Assembly: GCF_016508255.1 (NCBI RefSeq)
Contig: NZ_JADVKT010000007.1
Location: 62,001-126,000, forward strand
Direction: 5' to 3'
Length of the DNA stretch: 64,000 nucleotides
Source of the DNA: Acinetobacter calcoaceticus
Lineage (GTDB): Bacteria; Pseudomonadota; Gammaproteobacteria; Pseudomonadales; Moraxellaceae
Part shown: positions 45,105-54,748 of the stretch, in pieces
Numbering within the stretch: the stretch's first letter is position 1
How the letters are laid out: the number at the start of each line of letters is the position of its first letter
Made by a program: the position numbers and the translations under genes
The notes under the pieces: model-generated
Database searches by the model: none
What the model was told of the DNA's origin: nothing
What the model saw: the letters and a program-made list of their open reading frames with translations, nothing else

Positions 45105-46754
45105 ATGATGGATTATCAAAATGCTGCGCAAGTTTTCGATTTGGAAAGCACTGCAAAACACATGTTGTCAGGTTCACTCGATGCATTAAATGCTTGTTAT
45201 GAATGCTGTGACCGCCATGCTGATGGCGATAAAGTTGCTTTGTATTGGCAAGGAAAAGACGGTCGCAAAGAGCAATATACCTTCCGTGAGTTGAAGGAAT
45301 GGTCCAGTCAATTTGCCAACTTCTTAAAATCACAAGGTGTGAAAGCAGGCGACCGTATTTCAGGTCTATTACCGAGAACACCTGAACTAATTGTGACCAT
45401 TTTTGCGGCGTGGCGAATTGGTGCCGTGTATCAACCGTTATTTACTGCATTTGGTCCTAAAGCGATTGAACACCGTATTCAGCTTGCACAAAGTAAGCTA
45501 GTGGTGACTGATGTAGGTAACCGCAGTAAGCTTGATGAAATTGAGAATTGCCCTGCAATTGTGACGGTGGCCGACGCACAAGGTACTCTGCTTAAAGTAG
45601 GTGATTTTAACTTTTGGAATGAAGTGAAGCAGCAGTCCGATCAATGCGATTTGGTCATGCGTAGCATCCAAGATCCTTTCTTACTTATGTTTACTTCAGG
45701 TACTACAGGGCCTGCCAAACCATTGGAAGTGCCCTTAAAAGCACTGATTGCCTTTGGGCGATATATGCAAGATGCCATTGGTTTAACCGAAGAAGATTCG
45801 TTTTGGAACATTGCCGATCCGGGTTGGGCGTATGGTTTGTACTATGCGATTACTGGGCCGTTATTCTTAGGCCACGCCACATTGTTCTATGAAGGTGGTT
45901 TCAGTACAGATAGCCTATGCCAAATTGTGAAGGATTATAAAATTAACAATTTGGCAGGTGCACCGACTGCCTACCGCATGATGATGGCGGCTAATCCTGC
46001 ACAAATGGCACCCCTAAAAGGCCAGTTCCGTGTTGTTAGCAGTGCAGGCGAACCGCTTAACCCAGAAGTAATTCGCTGGTTTAAACAAGTGCTTGATGCT
46101 CCGATTTATGACCACTATGGACAAACCGAGGTGGGAATGGTGGTGTGTAATCATCATGGTTTAAAACATGAAATTCATGCTGGTTCAGCAGGCTTCCCAA
46201 GTCCGGGCTATCGCGTTGCCATTGTCAATGAACAAGGGGAAGAGCTTCCGCCAGATACACCGGGAATTTTAGCAGTCGACATTAGCCAGTCTCCAATGAT
46301 GTGGTTTGGTGGCTATAAAGAAACCCGAAAATCACCGTTTGTTGGTCATTACTATTTAACTGGTGACACTGCCGAGCTACATGCAGATGGCAGCATGAGC
46401 TTTGTTGGGCGTAGTGATGATGTGATCACCACATCGGGCTACCGTATTGGACCTTTTGATGTAGAAAGTGCCTTACTTGAACATGATGCTGTGATTGAGG
46501 CGGCAGTCATTGGTGTACCTGACCCAGAGCGTACCGAAGTGGTTAAAGCATTTGTAATTTTAGCTGCGGGTGTTCAACCTTCAGATGTACTTGCCGAACA
46601 ACTCAGCCAATTTGTTAAACGACGACTTTCTGCACATGCTTACCCACGTTTAGTTGAATTTGTGAGTGAATTACCTAAAACTCCAAGTGGCAAAATTCAA
46701 CGCTTTTTATTGCGTAATCAAGAAATTGCTAAACAACAAGCTAAAGCAGGGTAA
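45105..46754 (+). CDS. Acyl-CoA synthetase of the valine cluster
   Basis: AMP-forming ligase of 549 residues in the acetyl-CoA synthetase-like group. The P-loop is [13 protein letters not shown], then [11 protein letters not shown] and [25 protein letters not shown], and the catalytic lysine is in [14 protein letters not shown]. It probably activates isobutyrate, propionate or a related acid to its CoA ester. A second ATG three bases in is possible. It precedes the acyl-CoA dehydrogenase by 11 bp. Confidence 0.88.
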   Translation: MMDYQNAAQVFDLESTAKHMLSGSLDALNACYECCDRHADGDKVALYWQGKDGRKEQYTFRELKEWSSQFANFLKSQGVKAGDRISGLLPRTPELIVTIFAAWRIGAVYQPLFTAFGPKAIEHRIQLAQSKLVVTDVGNRSKLDEIENCPAIVTVADAQGTLLKVGDFNFWNEVKQQSDQCDLVMRSIQDPFLLMFTSGTTGPAKPLEVPLKALIAFGRYMQDAIGLTEEDSFWNIADPGWAYGLYYAITGPLFLGHATLFYEGGFSTDSLCQIVKDYKINNLAGAPTAYRMMMAANPAQMAPLKGQFRVVSSAGEPLNPEVIRWFKQVLDAPIYDHYGQTEVGMVVCNHHGLKHEIHAGSAGFPSPGYRVAIVNEQGEELPPDTPGILAVDISQSPMMWFGGYKETRKSPFVGHYYLTGDTAELHADGSMSFVGRSDDVITTSGYRIGPFDVESALLEHDAVIEAAVIGVPDPERTEVVKAFVILAAGVQPSDVLAEQLSQFVKRRLSAHAYPRLVEFVSELPKTPSGKIQRFLLRNQEIAKQQAKAG

Positions 46755-46765
46755 AGGAAATAACA

Positions 46766-47893
46766 ATGCAACTTACAGAAGAACAATTACTTATTCGTGA
46801 TATGGCAAAAAGTTTCGCCCAAGAACAAATCAAGCCCAATGCCAGTGATTGGGATAGAGACGGAACGTTTCCGAAAGAGACTTTGACCCAAATGGGGCAA
46901 CTCGGTTTTATGGGAATGCTCGTTTCAGAGCAATGGGGCGGTTCAGACACGGGCAACTTAGCATATGTGCTTGCGCTTGAAGAAGTTGCAGCAGCCGATG
47001 GTGCAACCTCGACCATCATGAGCGTACATAACTCGGTTGGCTGTGTGCCCATTTTAAAATTTGGTACCGATGAGCAAAAAGAACGGTTTTTAAAACCGTT
47101 GGCACAAGGTGAAATGATCGGCGCTTTTGCCTTAACTGAACCACATACAGGGTCAGATGCAGCAGCTCTAAAAACTCGTGCGGTTAAAGATGGCGATGAT
47201 TACATTTTAAATGGAGCCAAGCAGTTTATTACCTCTGGTCATAATGCAGGTGTGATTATTGTGTTTGCAGTGACTGACCCGAGTGCAGGCAAAAAGGGCA
47301 TTAGTGCCTTTTTAGTCCCACGCGATACATTGGGTTACGAGGTTATTCGTGTTGAAGAAAAACTAGGCCTGCATGCTTCTGATACTTGCCAGATTGCCCT
47401 GACAGATGTGCGTATTCATAAAAGCCTCATGTTGGGCAAAGAAGGTGAAGGTTTAAAAATCGCACTTGCAAATTTAGAAGGTGGTCGTATTGGTATTGCT
47501 GCGCAAGCAGTGGGTCTAGCGCGTGCAGCACTTGAAGAAGCAACTCGATATGCAAAAGAGCGTATTACTTTTGGAAAACCAATTTTTGAGCACCAAGCCA
47601 TCGCATTTCGCCTTGCTAGTATGGCAACCGAAATTGAAGCAGCCAGACAACTGGTTCACTATGCTGCACGTCTCAAAGAAGCAGGTCAGCCATGTCTAAA
47701 TGAAGCTTCAATGGCCAAGTTGTTTGCTTCGGAAATGACAGAGCGTGTGTGCTCAAATGCCTTACAGGTGTTTGGTGGTTATGGTTATCTCAAAGACTTC
47801 CCGATCGAACGTATCTACCGCGATGCCCGTATTTGTCAAATTTATGAAGGTACAAGCGATATTCAACGTTTAGTCATCGCCCGTAGTCTATAA
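46766..47893 (+). CDS. Isobutyryl-CoA dehydrogenase-type acyl-CoA dehydrogenase
   Basis: FAD-dependent alpha,beta-dehydrogenase of short branched acyl-CoA, 375 residues. FAD and substrate motifs are present: [15 protein letters not shown] near 115 and [20 protein letters not shown] with the catalytic glutamate in [10 protein letters not shown] near the C-terminus, as in short-chain and isobutyryl-CoA dehydrogenases. The neighbours make isobutyryl-CoA to methacrylyl-CoA the likely reaction. Electron transfer is to ETF. Confidence 0.9.
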   Translation: MQLTEEQLLIRDMAKSFAQEQIKPNASDWDRDGTFPKETLTQMGQLGFMGMLVSEQWGGSDTGNLAYVLALEEVAAADGATSTIMSVHNSVGCVPILKFGTDEQKERFLKPLAQGEMIGAFALTEPHTGSDAAALKTRAVKDGDDYILNGAKQFITSGHNAGVIIVFAVTDPSAGKKGISAFLVPRDTLGYEVIRVEEKLGLHASDTCQIALTDVRIHKSLMLGKEGEGLKIALANLEGGRIGIAAQAVGLARAALEEATRYAKERITFGKPIFEHQAIAFRLASMATEIEAARQLVHYAARLKEAGQPCLNEASMAKLFASEMTERVCSNALQVFGGYGYLKDFPIERIYRDARICQIYEGTSDIQRLVIARSL

Positions 47894-47914
47894 AACCAGA
47901 ACAAGGAATAAATA

Positions 47915-48688
47915 ATGCAGTGGCAAAGTATTTTATTAGAAAAGCGTAATGGGGTTGGACTGATTACATTAAATCGCCCTCAAGCGCTCAATGCTTTAAA
48001 CAGCGAATTAATTAGTGAGATTAATCAGGCATTAGATCAGCTCGAAAAAGACCGCGAAATTGGTTGCATGGTGTTGGCAGGCTCTGAAAAGGCTTTTGCT
48101 GCAGGTGCCGACATTAAAGAAATGGCCGATTTGGCATTTCCTGATATTTATTTTGATGACTTTTTTCATCTTGCAGACCGTATCGCACAGCGCCGTAAAC
48201 CTTTAATTGCTGCTGTGAGCGGCTATGCGTTAGGTGGTGGTTGTGAATTGGCACTCATGTGTGACTTTATTTATTGTGCTGACAATGCCAAGTTCGGCTT
48301 ACCTGAAGTCACTTTAGGCGTAATTCCGGGTATTGGTGGGACACAGCGCTTAACCCATGCGATTGGTAAAGCCAAAGCCATGGAAATGTGTTTTACCGCA
48401 CGACAAATGGGCGCGGTAGAAGCAGAGCAAAGTGGTTTGGTTGCACGTGTGTTTAGCAAAGAAGAATTACTTGAACAAACCCTGCAAGCAGCAGAGAAAA
48501 TCGCTGCAAGATCTTTGACTGCAAACATGATGCTCAAAGAAACGATTAACCGAGCTTTTGAAGTGAACCTTACCGAAGGCTTGCGTTTTGAAAGACGTAT
48601 GTTCCATTCAATTTTTGCAACATCTGACCAAAAAGAAGGAATGCAGGCCTTCGTTGAAAAACGGCAGGCAAATTTTAAAAATCAATAA
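47915..48688 (+). CDS. Enoyl-CoA hydratase (methacrylyl-CoA)
   Basis: Crotonase-fold protein of 257 residues that adds water to methacrylyl-CoA. The oxyanion-hole segment is FAAGADIKEMA and the active glutamates are in ALGGGCELALMCD and PEVTLGVIPGIGGTQRL, both intact, so it is a hydratase. Operon position between the acyl-CoA dehydrogenase and the hydrolase assigns the substrate. Confidence 0.92.
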   Translation: MQWQSILLEKRNGVGLITLNRPQALNALNSELISEINQALDQLEKDREIGCMVLAGSEKAFAAGADIKEMADLAFPDIYFDDFFHLADRIAQRRKPLIAAVSGYALGGGCELALMCDFIYCADNAKFGLPEVTLGVIPGIGGTQRLTHAIGKAKAMEMCFTARQMGAVEAEQSGLVARVFSKEELLEQTLQAAEKIAARSLTANMMLKETINRAFEVNLTEGLRFERRMFHSIFATSDQKEGMQAFVEKRQANFKNQ

Positions 48689-48700
48689 GAGATCAATAAA

Positions 48701-49726
48701 ATGAATACAGAAAATCACTTAATGATTGAGCAACAAGGTAAGTTGGGCCTGATTACCTTAGATCGCGTGACTCATCTCAATGCATTGTCGCTAGACATGA
48801 TTGAAGGCATTGGTGCCCAGTTAGAATTATGGCGAAATGATGCTGCTGTTCAGGCTATTTTGATTAAATCGAACAGTCCAAAAGCCTTTTGTGCAGGTGG
48901 AGATATTCGCTATCTCTACGACAGTTATAAAAATGGCACAGCTGATCATAAAGGTTATTTCAGTGCCGAATATAAAATGCTGACTACACTGCGTGAATAT
49001 GAAAAACCAGTTGTGGTTGTGCTCGATGGCTATGTATTAGGTGGTGGTTTTGGTTTGGCTCAGGCTTGTCACATTGTTGTGAGCAGCGAAAAGTCTAGAT
49101 TTGCCATGCCTGAAACCGCTATTGGTTTTTTCCCAGACGTTGGCGCAACGCATTTCCTTTCTCGACTCGATGATATCGGTGTTTATTTGGCAATTACGGG
49201 CGAGCAGATCAGCAGCAGTGATGCACTCTATCTCGACTTAATTGATTACCATGTGCCAAGCGAGCAATTACAAACTTTACAAGATGCTCTTGCTGAAGCG
49301 CCAAGTTTAAGCAAAGAGAGAATTGAACACATCATTACCAGATTTATTACTCGTCCTGCTGAAAGTGAGTTAAAACAACTCGCCGAAGGTATTCGTAAAC
49401 ATTTCGGATTTCAGCATTTAGATGAAATCGAGCAAAGTCTTGAAAATGAACAAGATGAGAACTTAAAGACTTGGGCAAACAAGATGCTCAGCATTTTGCA
49501 ACAGCGTTCATTTATTGCCAAACAGACGAGCTTGAAGCTACAACATTTAGGCCGTGGGCTGTCTTTACAGCAATGTATGCAGCTTGAACGCGACTTACAA
49601 GACATCTGGTTTGAGCATGGTGACTTTATTGAGGGTGTTCGTGCACTCATTGTCGATAAAGACAAACAACCACAGTGGCAAGAACGTAATACGGAGCTAG
49701 AGCAAATTTTAGAAAAACTGAGCTAA
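48701..49726 (+). CDS. 3-hydroxyisobutyryl-CoA hydrolase
   Basis: Crotonase-family thioesterase of 341 residues; the extra ~80 C-terminal residues and the motif PETAIGFFPDVGATHFLSR distinguish HIBCH from hydratases. CAGGDIRYLYDSY gives the oxyanion hole. It releases 3-hydroxyisobutyrate for MmsB. It follows the hydratase by 12 bp. Annotation as generic enoyl-CoA hydratase/isomerase would be less exact. Confidence 0.9.
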   Translation: MNTENHLMIEQQGKLGLITLDRVTHLNALSLDMIEGIGAQLELWRNDAAVQAILIKSNSPKAFCAGGDIRYLYDSYKNGTADHKGYFSAEYKMLTTLREYEKPVVVVLDGYVLGGGFGLAQACHIVVSSEKSRFAMPETAIGFFPDVGATHFLSRLDDIGVYLAITGEQISSSDALYLDLIDYHVPSEQLQTLQDALAEAPSLSKERIEHIITRFITRPAESELKQLAEGIRKHFGFQHLDEIEQSLENEQDENLKTWANKMLSILQQRSFIAKQTSLKLQHLGRGLSLQQCMQLERDLQDIWFEHGDFIEGVRALIVDKDKQPQWQERNTELEQILEKLS

Positions 49727-49846
49727 ACCGCATTACAAAAATATAAAAGCTTAAGGAGATAAAGCGAGACCTGAAAATGCTTATGGTCAGGGCTGGTCAT
49801 AAGCATAAAAAAGATAAAACAAGAAAATCCAAAAAAGGAAATTGCG

Positions 49847-51208
49847 ATGCAAACAATACAAGGAAATGGTTCAAATTCTAAAAAGTCATCACATCGATTA
49901 GCAGGCATCTCTAGCATGGTTGGTACCACCATTGAGTGGTATGACTTTTTTGTTTACGGCGCGGCCGCGGCTCTCATCTTTAATAAGTTATTTTTTCCAA
50001 ATCTTGATCCACTTACTGGTGTACTTGCAGCATTTGCGACGTATGCCGTTGGGTTCATTGGAAGACCATTAGGCGGGTTGGTCTTTGGGCATTTTGGTGA
50101 CAAGATTGGTCGTAAATCGATGTTGTTGCTAACACTCATGTTAATGGGGATTCCGACCGTATTGATTGGCCTGTTACCGACTTATGAATCTATTGGATAT
50201 TGGGCTGCAATCGGTTTGGTCATCTTACGATTTATTCAAGGCATGGCAATGGGCGGTGAATGGGGCGGTGCTGTGCTTATGGCCGTTGAACATGCGCCCG
50301 AAGGCGGTAAAGGGTTTTGGGGAAGTCTGCCTCAAGCCAGCACGGGTGGCGGCTTAATGCTCGCCTCAATCGCACTTGGACTGGTGTCGTTATTGCCTGA
50401 ACAGGCCCTGTTTAGCTGGGGTTGGCGTCTACCATTTCTTGCCAGCATTATTTTACTGGCAGTAGGTTGGTACATTCGAGTGAAAGTGCCTGAGTCACCA
50501 GATTTTGAAAAAGTAAAACAGCAGTCTGAAGAAGTTAAAGTTCCTGCCTTTCAAGTTTTTAAAAATCATCCGAAGCAACTTATAACAATTATTTTAGCTC
50601 GTGCTGCCGAGAATGCATGGTTCTATATTGCTTCAACCTTTACATTGGCCTATACCACTGCTCAACTTGGGATCGCACGCCAAGATATTTTGTTTGCCAC
50701 CATTTGCGGTGCGGTGGTCATTCTATTTATGACTCCATTCTGTGGACATCTGTCAGATAAAGTGGGTCAACGCAATATGTTTATGTTTGGCCTATGCGTT
50801 TTAGCAATTTATTGCTATCCATTTTTTACCATGCTCAACACGAAAGACCCAGTATTGGTTTGGACCGCAATAGTTTTAGCAATTGGTGTGGTTTTTCCGA
50901 TTATGTATGCGCCACAAGCTCAGCTTTTTGCGCGTCAATTTCCAGCAGAAATCCGTTATAGCGGAATCTCAATTTCGGTACAGTTGGCTGGGGTACTTGG
51001 TGGTGGTTTAGCCCCGTTAATTGCGACGAAACTTTTAAGTATCGGGCAGGGTAATCCTTACTTAATTATGATTTACATTGGGTCTATGGCTGTCGTTGCG
51101 ATTATATCGACTTCATTTATGCCACGTGATTGGCAGACTAAAACTGATGAGGCTTATCATAAGAAATCAGAATTAAATTTGAAAACCAAGATTACTGAGC
51201 ATTCTTAA
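49847..51208 (+). CDS. MHS-family metabolite:H+ symporter
   Basis: Twelve-helix MFS member of the metabolite:H+ symporter group (453 residues), as for shikimate, proline/betaine or dicarboxylates. The GTTIEWYDFFVYG motif at helix 1 and FGHFGDKIGRKSML between helices 2 and 3 are diagnostic. It ends the valine cluster, 120 bp after the hydrolase, and probably imports a branched-chain acid. A strong terminator follows. Confidence 0.88.
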   Translation: MQTIQGNGSNSKKSSHRLAGISSMVGTTIEWYDFFVYGAAAALIFNKLFFPNLDPLTGVLAAFATYAVGFIGRPLGGLVFGHFGDKIGRKSMLLLTLMLMGIPTVLIGLLPTYESIGYWAAIGLVILRFIQGMAMGGEWGGAVLMAVEHAPEGGKGFWGSLPQASTGGGLMLASIALGLVSLLPEQALFSWGWRLPFLASIILLAVGWYIRVKVPESPDFEKVKQQSEEVKVPAFQVFKNHPKQLITIILARAAENAWFYIASTFTLAYTTAQLGIARQDILFATICGAVVILFMTPFCGHLSDKVGQRNMFMFGLCVLAIYCYPFFTMLNTKDPVLVWTAIVLAIGVVFPIMYAPQAQLFARQFPAEIRYSGISISVQLAGVLGGGLAPLIATKLLSIGQGNPYLIMIYIGSMAVVAIISTSFMPRDWQTKTDEAYHKKSELNLKTKITEHS

Positions 51209-51226
51209 TGTAAAAAGTTTAGATAG

Positions 51227-51258
51227 AAAAAGCCCTAGTCTTTCGACTAGGGCTTTTT
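51227..51258. terminator. Terminator after MHS transporter
   Basis: AAAAAGCCCTAGTC/GACTAGGGCTTTTT perfect stem with TTTC loop. Confidence 0.87.
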
Positions 51259-51263
51259 AAATT

Positions 51264-51312
51264 TGGAATGGGGAATGAGACTCAAACTCGTGACCCTAAT
51301 CTTGGTAAAGTT
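51264..51312 (-). pseudogene. Decayed 3' half of a tRNA-Gly(GCC)
   Basis: On the minus strand the sequence runs from AACTTTACCAAGATT through GGGTCACGAGTTTGAGTC to CATTCCCCATTCCA, matching the anticodon arm, T arm and acceptor end of bacterial tRNA-Gly with scattered changes (the anticodon reads ACC and TTC of the T loop is TTT). The 5' half is missing. Such fragments mark old integration sites. It separates the valine operon from the quorum-sensing cluster. Confidence 0.65.
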
Positions 51313-51414
51313 ATCGAAATTTTAAAGATTAAATTATTTATAGTTGTGTGGTGTCCTATTAAATAAGAGTAGGTCATTTTGAGAGGCGTTCATTAGGGCG
51401 CGTCCCATAAAGGA

Positions 51415-51966
51415 CTACACATCAATCAAGCATGCAAACATAGCATATCCATCGATAGTCATTGGTGGTCCTGCACGATGAGCACGAAAACCCGCAGCGC
51501 GTAATAACCGCTCTACTCCAATAGGTGAGGTCGTAATGAGTTGTTTTGCACCTTGTTCTCTTGCAAAGTTAATTGCTTCTTTCAGAATTGCAATTGAGAC
51601 GGGTGATGATACTGCTTGACTAGCAGAAGAAGGTGGATTCGAAAAATCTACGGCTGAAAATCTTGATAATTCCCAAATTTCTGGTGAGCAAGGAATAGGC
51701 ATTCCATTCATTAATTGAGGAAATATTTCACCGAGTAAATAGGGTTGAGTGGTGGGTAAAAGTCTAGCGCAGCCGATAATATTAGATTCTCTATCTTGAG
51801 CGACGACATAAGCTGTATCGACTTTATCAAATTGATCTAGTTCTTCATTGTTTGGACAGTTTAACTCCCAACCCAAATGTTCAACAAATACCCTGTAGCG
51901 GTAACTTTTAAATTTGGTATATAGGCCTTCTGAAAAATTGTTTTGGAATCCAACAATAACATTCAT
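51415..51966 (-). CDS. abaI: Acyl-homoserine lactone synthase
   Basis: LuxI-family enzyme making 3-hydroxy-C12-homoserine lactone from acyl-ACP and S-adenosylmethionine. The start at 51966 (MNVIVGFQNNFSEG) gives 183 residues, the length of A. baumannii AbaI, to which it is nearly identical; an upstream ATG adds five residues. Conserved residues are present: Arg24, Trp34, the acidic D45-D48 region, R70 and the WELSRF motif. A lux box lies 59-74 bp upstream of the start. Confidence 0.97.
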   Translation of the reverse strand: MNVIVGFQNNFSEGLYTKFKSYRYRVFVEHLGWELNCPNNEELDQFDKVDTAYVVAQDRESNIIGCARLLPTTQPYLLGEIFPQLMNGMPIPCSPEIWELSRFSAVDFSNPPSSASQAVSSPVSIAILKEAINFAREQGAKQLITTSPIGVERLLRAAGFRAHRAGPPMTIDGYAMFACLIDV

Positions 51967-52024
51967 TACAAGCGCTTCCACTTATTTTTCAGGCGACTTT
52001 ACTCGACAGCTGGAAAGGTGGTAA

Positions 52025-52040
52025 CTGTAAGAATTTACAG
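52025..52040. promoter_or_regulatory. lux box upstream of abaI
   Basis: CTGTAAGAATTTACAG, an imperfect palindrome with perfect 6-bp arms. It has the form reported upstream of abaI and is the expected AbaR-AHL site. Confidence 0.87.
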
Positions 52041-52044
52041 GTTT

Positions 52045-52461
52045 CTAAGAGAAGTTTGGACTTAATTTAATCTTTGTTTGCGCTGTATTGATTTGAGCAT
52101 AAATGAACTGCTCCCAAAACAAAGTATCTATTTTTTTTTCGATCAGTGTTTCAGTAACATCAAATCCAATATCTGTACCAGACACATCAACAATCATTAT
52201 ATTGCTGCGAGGTAGACCAATTCGCTTTAAGGTAGCAATGCCATTTTGCTCAATGAACTCCCAGTCCCATCCAGTACTTAAAGCTGGAGTAAGTGACGTT
52301 GCCCATTCAGTAAAACCATAATAGAGAATTTGAGACTCTTCAAAGTGTGTTGATTCAACCATAGAAGTAATGTGTTGGAGAGGATAGCTCATAAGCTGGT
52401 TTTCGTTCATCCGAATAAAACCATCTATTGAGATTGAAAAATAAGGGGGCATTGTGAGCAT
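52045..52461 (-). CDS. abaM: RsaM-like quorum-sensing modulator AbaM
   Basis: The 138-residue protein between abaI and abaR corresponds to AbaM, an RsaM-family negative modulator of AHL synthesis. Its MSYPLQHITSMVEST and YYGFTEWATSLTPALSTGWDWEF segments resemble that family. The gene is on the same strand as abaI and its stop is only 4 bp from the lux box, so the box lies downstream of abaM and upstream of abaI. RsaM proteins act without a DNA-binding HTH; mechanism is unknown. Confidence 0.78.
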   Translation of the reverse strand: MLTMPPYFSISIDGFIRMNENQLMSYPLQHITSMVESTHFEESQILYYGFTEWATSLTPALSTGWDWEFIEQNGIATLKRIGLPRSNIMIVDVSGTDIGFDVTETLIEKKIDTLFWEQFIYAQINTAQTKIKLSPNFS

Positions 52462-53223
52462 GCTACCTGTTCAAGTGACTTGAATTGCAGTTCCATAGAT
52501 AAATAACATAAATTATTGCCAACAAAATACTGTTATGTTTAACAGGTCAACTTTAGTCTGGCGATATACAGCGTTAAGCTGTTCTTTAGAAGGTACTTCA
52601 AATCGTGAGGTTTACCTATGTGGAAATTGAGCATTTTTTAGCTTTAATATGAAAAATACCATTCTTTAAAATTATAAAAAGGGCATATTTTTTATATACA
52701 TTTTAAATAATATCTATCTCTATTATTAAAATAAGATTTTGTGACACGAATATAATTGTTTTTAGCTTCTCTATATAATAAATAGGAAAATTATACAGTT
52801 TTTATCGTTAATGATAGGTATTCTTTAGTTAAATTAATAGAAAAATGCAATTAAAAATAAATAAAAATACTCATTTTTTGGAATAAAATGCATCCTGTAA
52901 ATTTAAGATTCTCAAGCATAATCTTTACATGGAATATAACAACTTAAAAAAGATTTTTGAAAATTATTTTATCCGAATAATTTACGATCATCTAAGGCTA
53001 AAGGTGTGGGTAATTGGATGATGAATTCGAAATCTGTAATCGAGAAAACAATAAAAGAAGAGTAGGTGTTGAAAATGTATTTGGCCGTCTAAAAACCTTT
53101 TAGATTCTCGCGGCACATTATTGAAATAGGAGTGAAAATTAGCCCTGCTCTAAAAGTTGATTGCTGGGATTCACAATATACAACTGAACAAAAATGATTT
53201 ATGAACGAGGTTTAAGAGGAGAA
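52462..53223. other. AT-rich abaM-abaR intergenic region
   Basis: No gene. It contains the promoters of the divergent genes and, at about 53083-53213, one half of a duplicated sequence also found at 54418-54550. No terminator is seen. Confidence 0.5.
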
Positions 53224-53940
53224 ATGGAAAATTGGCAAGAAGATCTAATATCAGCATCTCTTATAGCAAAAAATGAATACCAGCTTTTTGAGATTGTAAA
53301 ATCTACAGCTTTAAAGCTCGGATTTGATTATTGTGCTTATGGTATGCAGGCGCCATTATCTATTGCTGAACCAAAAACGATTATGTTGAATAATTATCCA
53401 CAAGCATGGCAGAAGCGTTATGTGGAACAGCAGTACGTGGAGATAGATCCAACGGTGCGGCATTGTATGGTGTCACTGCAACCTCTTGTCTGGTCGAGCC
53501 AATCTCCAAAGACACAATCTCAAAAAGATTTCTGGGAGGAGGCGCGTTCTTATGGTTTAAATGTTGGTTGGGCGCAGTCAAGCCGTGATTTTATTGGTAC
53601 AAGAGGGATGTTAACACTAGCAAGATCCACTGACCAATTATCAGAAAAAGAGCAAAAAGCACAATATACAAATATGTACTGGTTGACTCAAACAGTGCAT
53701 TCAAGCATTGCTAAAATTGTGAATGACGTAGAATTTGCTCAGTTTAATCTTTATTTAACGAACCGTGAAAAAGAGGTTCTGCGTTGGACTGCTGAGGGTA
53801 AAACATCAGCAGAGATTGCTCAGATTCTCGGGGTTACTGAAAGAACTGTAAATTTTCATCTCTGTAACTCAATGCAGAAACTAAATGTGAATAATAAAAT
53901 CTCAGCAGCTATTCGGGCTGTGATGTTGGGGATTTTGTAA
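53224..53940 (+). CDS. abaR: LuxR-family AHL receptor
   Basis: Transcription factor that binds the AHL and then lux boxes. The start at 53224 (MENWQEDLISASLIAKNEYQ) follows AGAGGAGAA and gives 238 residues; an in-frame ATG at 53194 adds ten. The autoinducer domain (about 15-165) has the usual Tyr/Trp/Asp pocket residues (DYCAYGMQ, WQKRY, DPTVRHC, W-GARSYGLNVGW). The HTH is LTNREKEVLRWTAEGKTSAEIAQ followed by TERTVNFHL. Divergent from abaM. Confidence 0.95.
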   Translation: MENWQEDLISASLIAKNEYQLFEIVKSTALKLGFDYCAYGMQAPLSIAEPKTIMLNNYPQAWQKRYVEQQYVEIDPTVRHCMVSLQPLVWSSQSPKTQSQKDFWEEARSYGLNVGWAQSSRDFIGTRGMLTLARSTDQLSEKEQKAQYTNMYWLTQTVHSSIAKIVNDVEFAQFNLYLTNREKEVLRWTAEGKTSAEIAQILGVTERTVNFHLCNSMQKLNVNNKISAAIRAVMLGIL

Positions 53941-54417
53941 GAATACACATACAAATAATAGAGAAATTAAATGTTGTATTTTAATAAAGAAAATAATTAT
54001 TTGATTTATATTTAAAATAAAAAATAATGAGTTATTTGGGAGTATTCTTGGATTTGATTGAAATATGGTTTTTATAGTGCAATTGTTTTTGGAAATTTTT
54101 TAAAAATAAGATAATTTTTAATATTGATAATAAAGTAAATAATAGTTTTTATAAAAATAAAATTTTATTTTATTGATATATTTTATAATATTGAGAACTT
54201 ATATTTTATACATGATATATAGATAATATACATCGATTTTAAGGTGATATCTTGATCACGGTATTGTGTATGATTTTGAGCTATTCAAAGGCTATTTAAA
54301 GCAAATTTTTTTAGGATTTTTATCCTTGTAGATAAAGGCTATTAGGGATTTTTTTTGAATACAAGATCTACAATCAAGAGGTTTAACAAAATAAGAATAA
54401 CAACTGGGCATAGAGTG

Positions 54418-54550
54418 GGCAGGCTAAAAATCTTTAGAAACCTTGCTGAATATTGTTGAAATAGAAGCAAAATATTGGGTTTAAGATTTAATTTAATTTT
54501 CAGGGTTCACAATATTGAACTGAATAAAAATAATTTACGAAAGAAATCTA
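54418..54550 (+). repeat. Diverged duplicate of the abaR upstream region
   Basis: ATTGTTGAAATAGAAG, GGGTTCACAATAT and GAACTGAATAAAAATAATTT match 53110-53210 (ATTATTGAAATAGGAG, GGATTCACAATAT, AACTGAACAAAAATGATTT). The ATG of the longer abaR reading frame is ATA here. Confidence 0.6.
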
Positions 54551-54581
54551 GTGTCTTAATTTTCAATAAATACAGGCTAAC

Positions 54582-54597
54582 CTGTAAACCCTTACAG
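54582..54597. promoter_or_regulatory. lux box upstream of the lipopeptide operon
   Basis: CTGTAAACCCTTACAG, extended by AC/GT on each side to arms of 8 bp. The perfect dyad resembles the abaI box and implies direct AbaR activation of the acyl-AMP ligase operon. Confidence 0.85.
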
Positions 54598-54748
54598 GTG
54601 TAATAAAAAACAGTCGCACATAAAATATAATGTGAATTTATATTTTAAACAAAAAAAGTATATTCATTTTTATTAAAAGCCCCAGCTAGAAGTTTAGTTT
54701 CTGAATTAGCGAGTTTTAAGGGGGAATTATAATTAATCGGAGTAAGTT

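Larger units (their letters stand above)
53941..54748. other. AT-rich region upstream of the lipopeptide operon
   Basis: No gene. It holds a degraded duplicate of the abaR upstream region (54418-54550), then the lux box at 54582 and the operon leader. Confidence 0.55.

Noticed and set aside
51264..51312. Functional tRNA gene
   Set aside because: Only the 3' half aligns; the D arm and 5' acceptor strand are missing, and the anticodon and T loop are changed.
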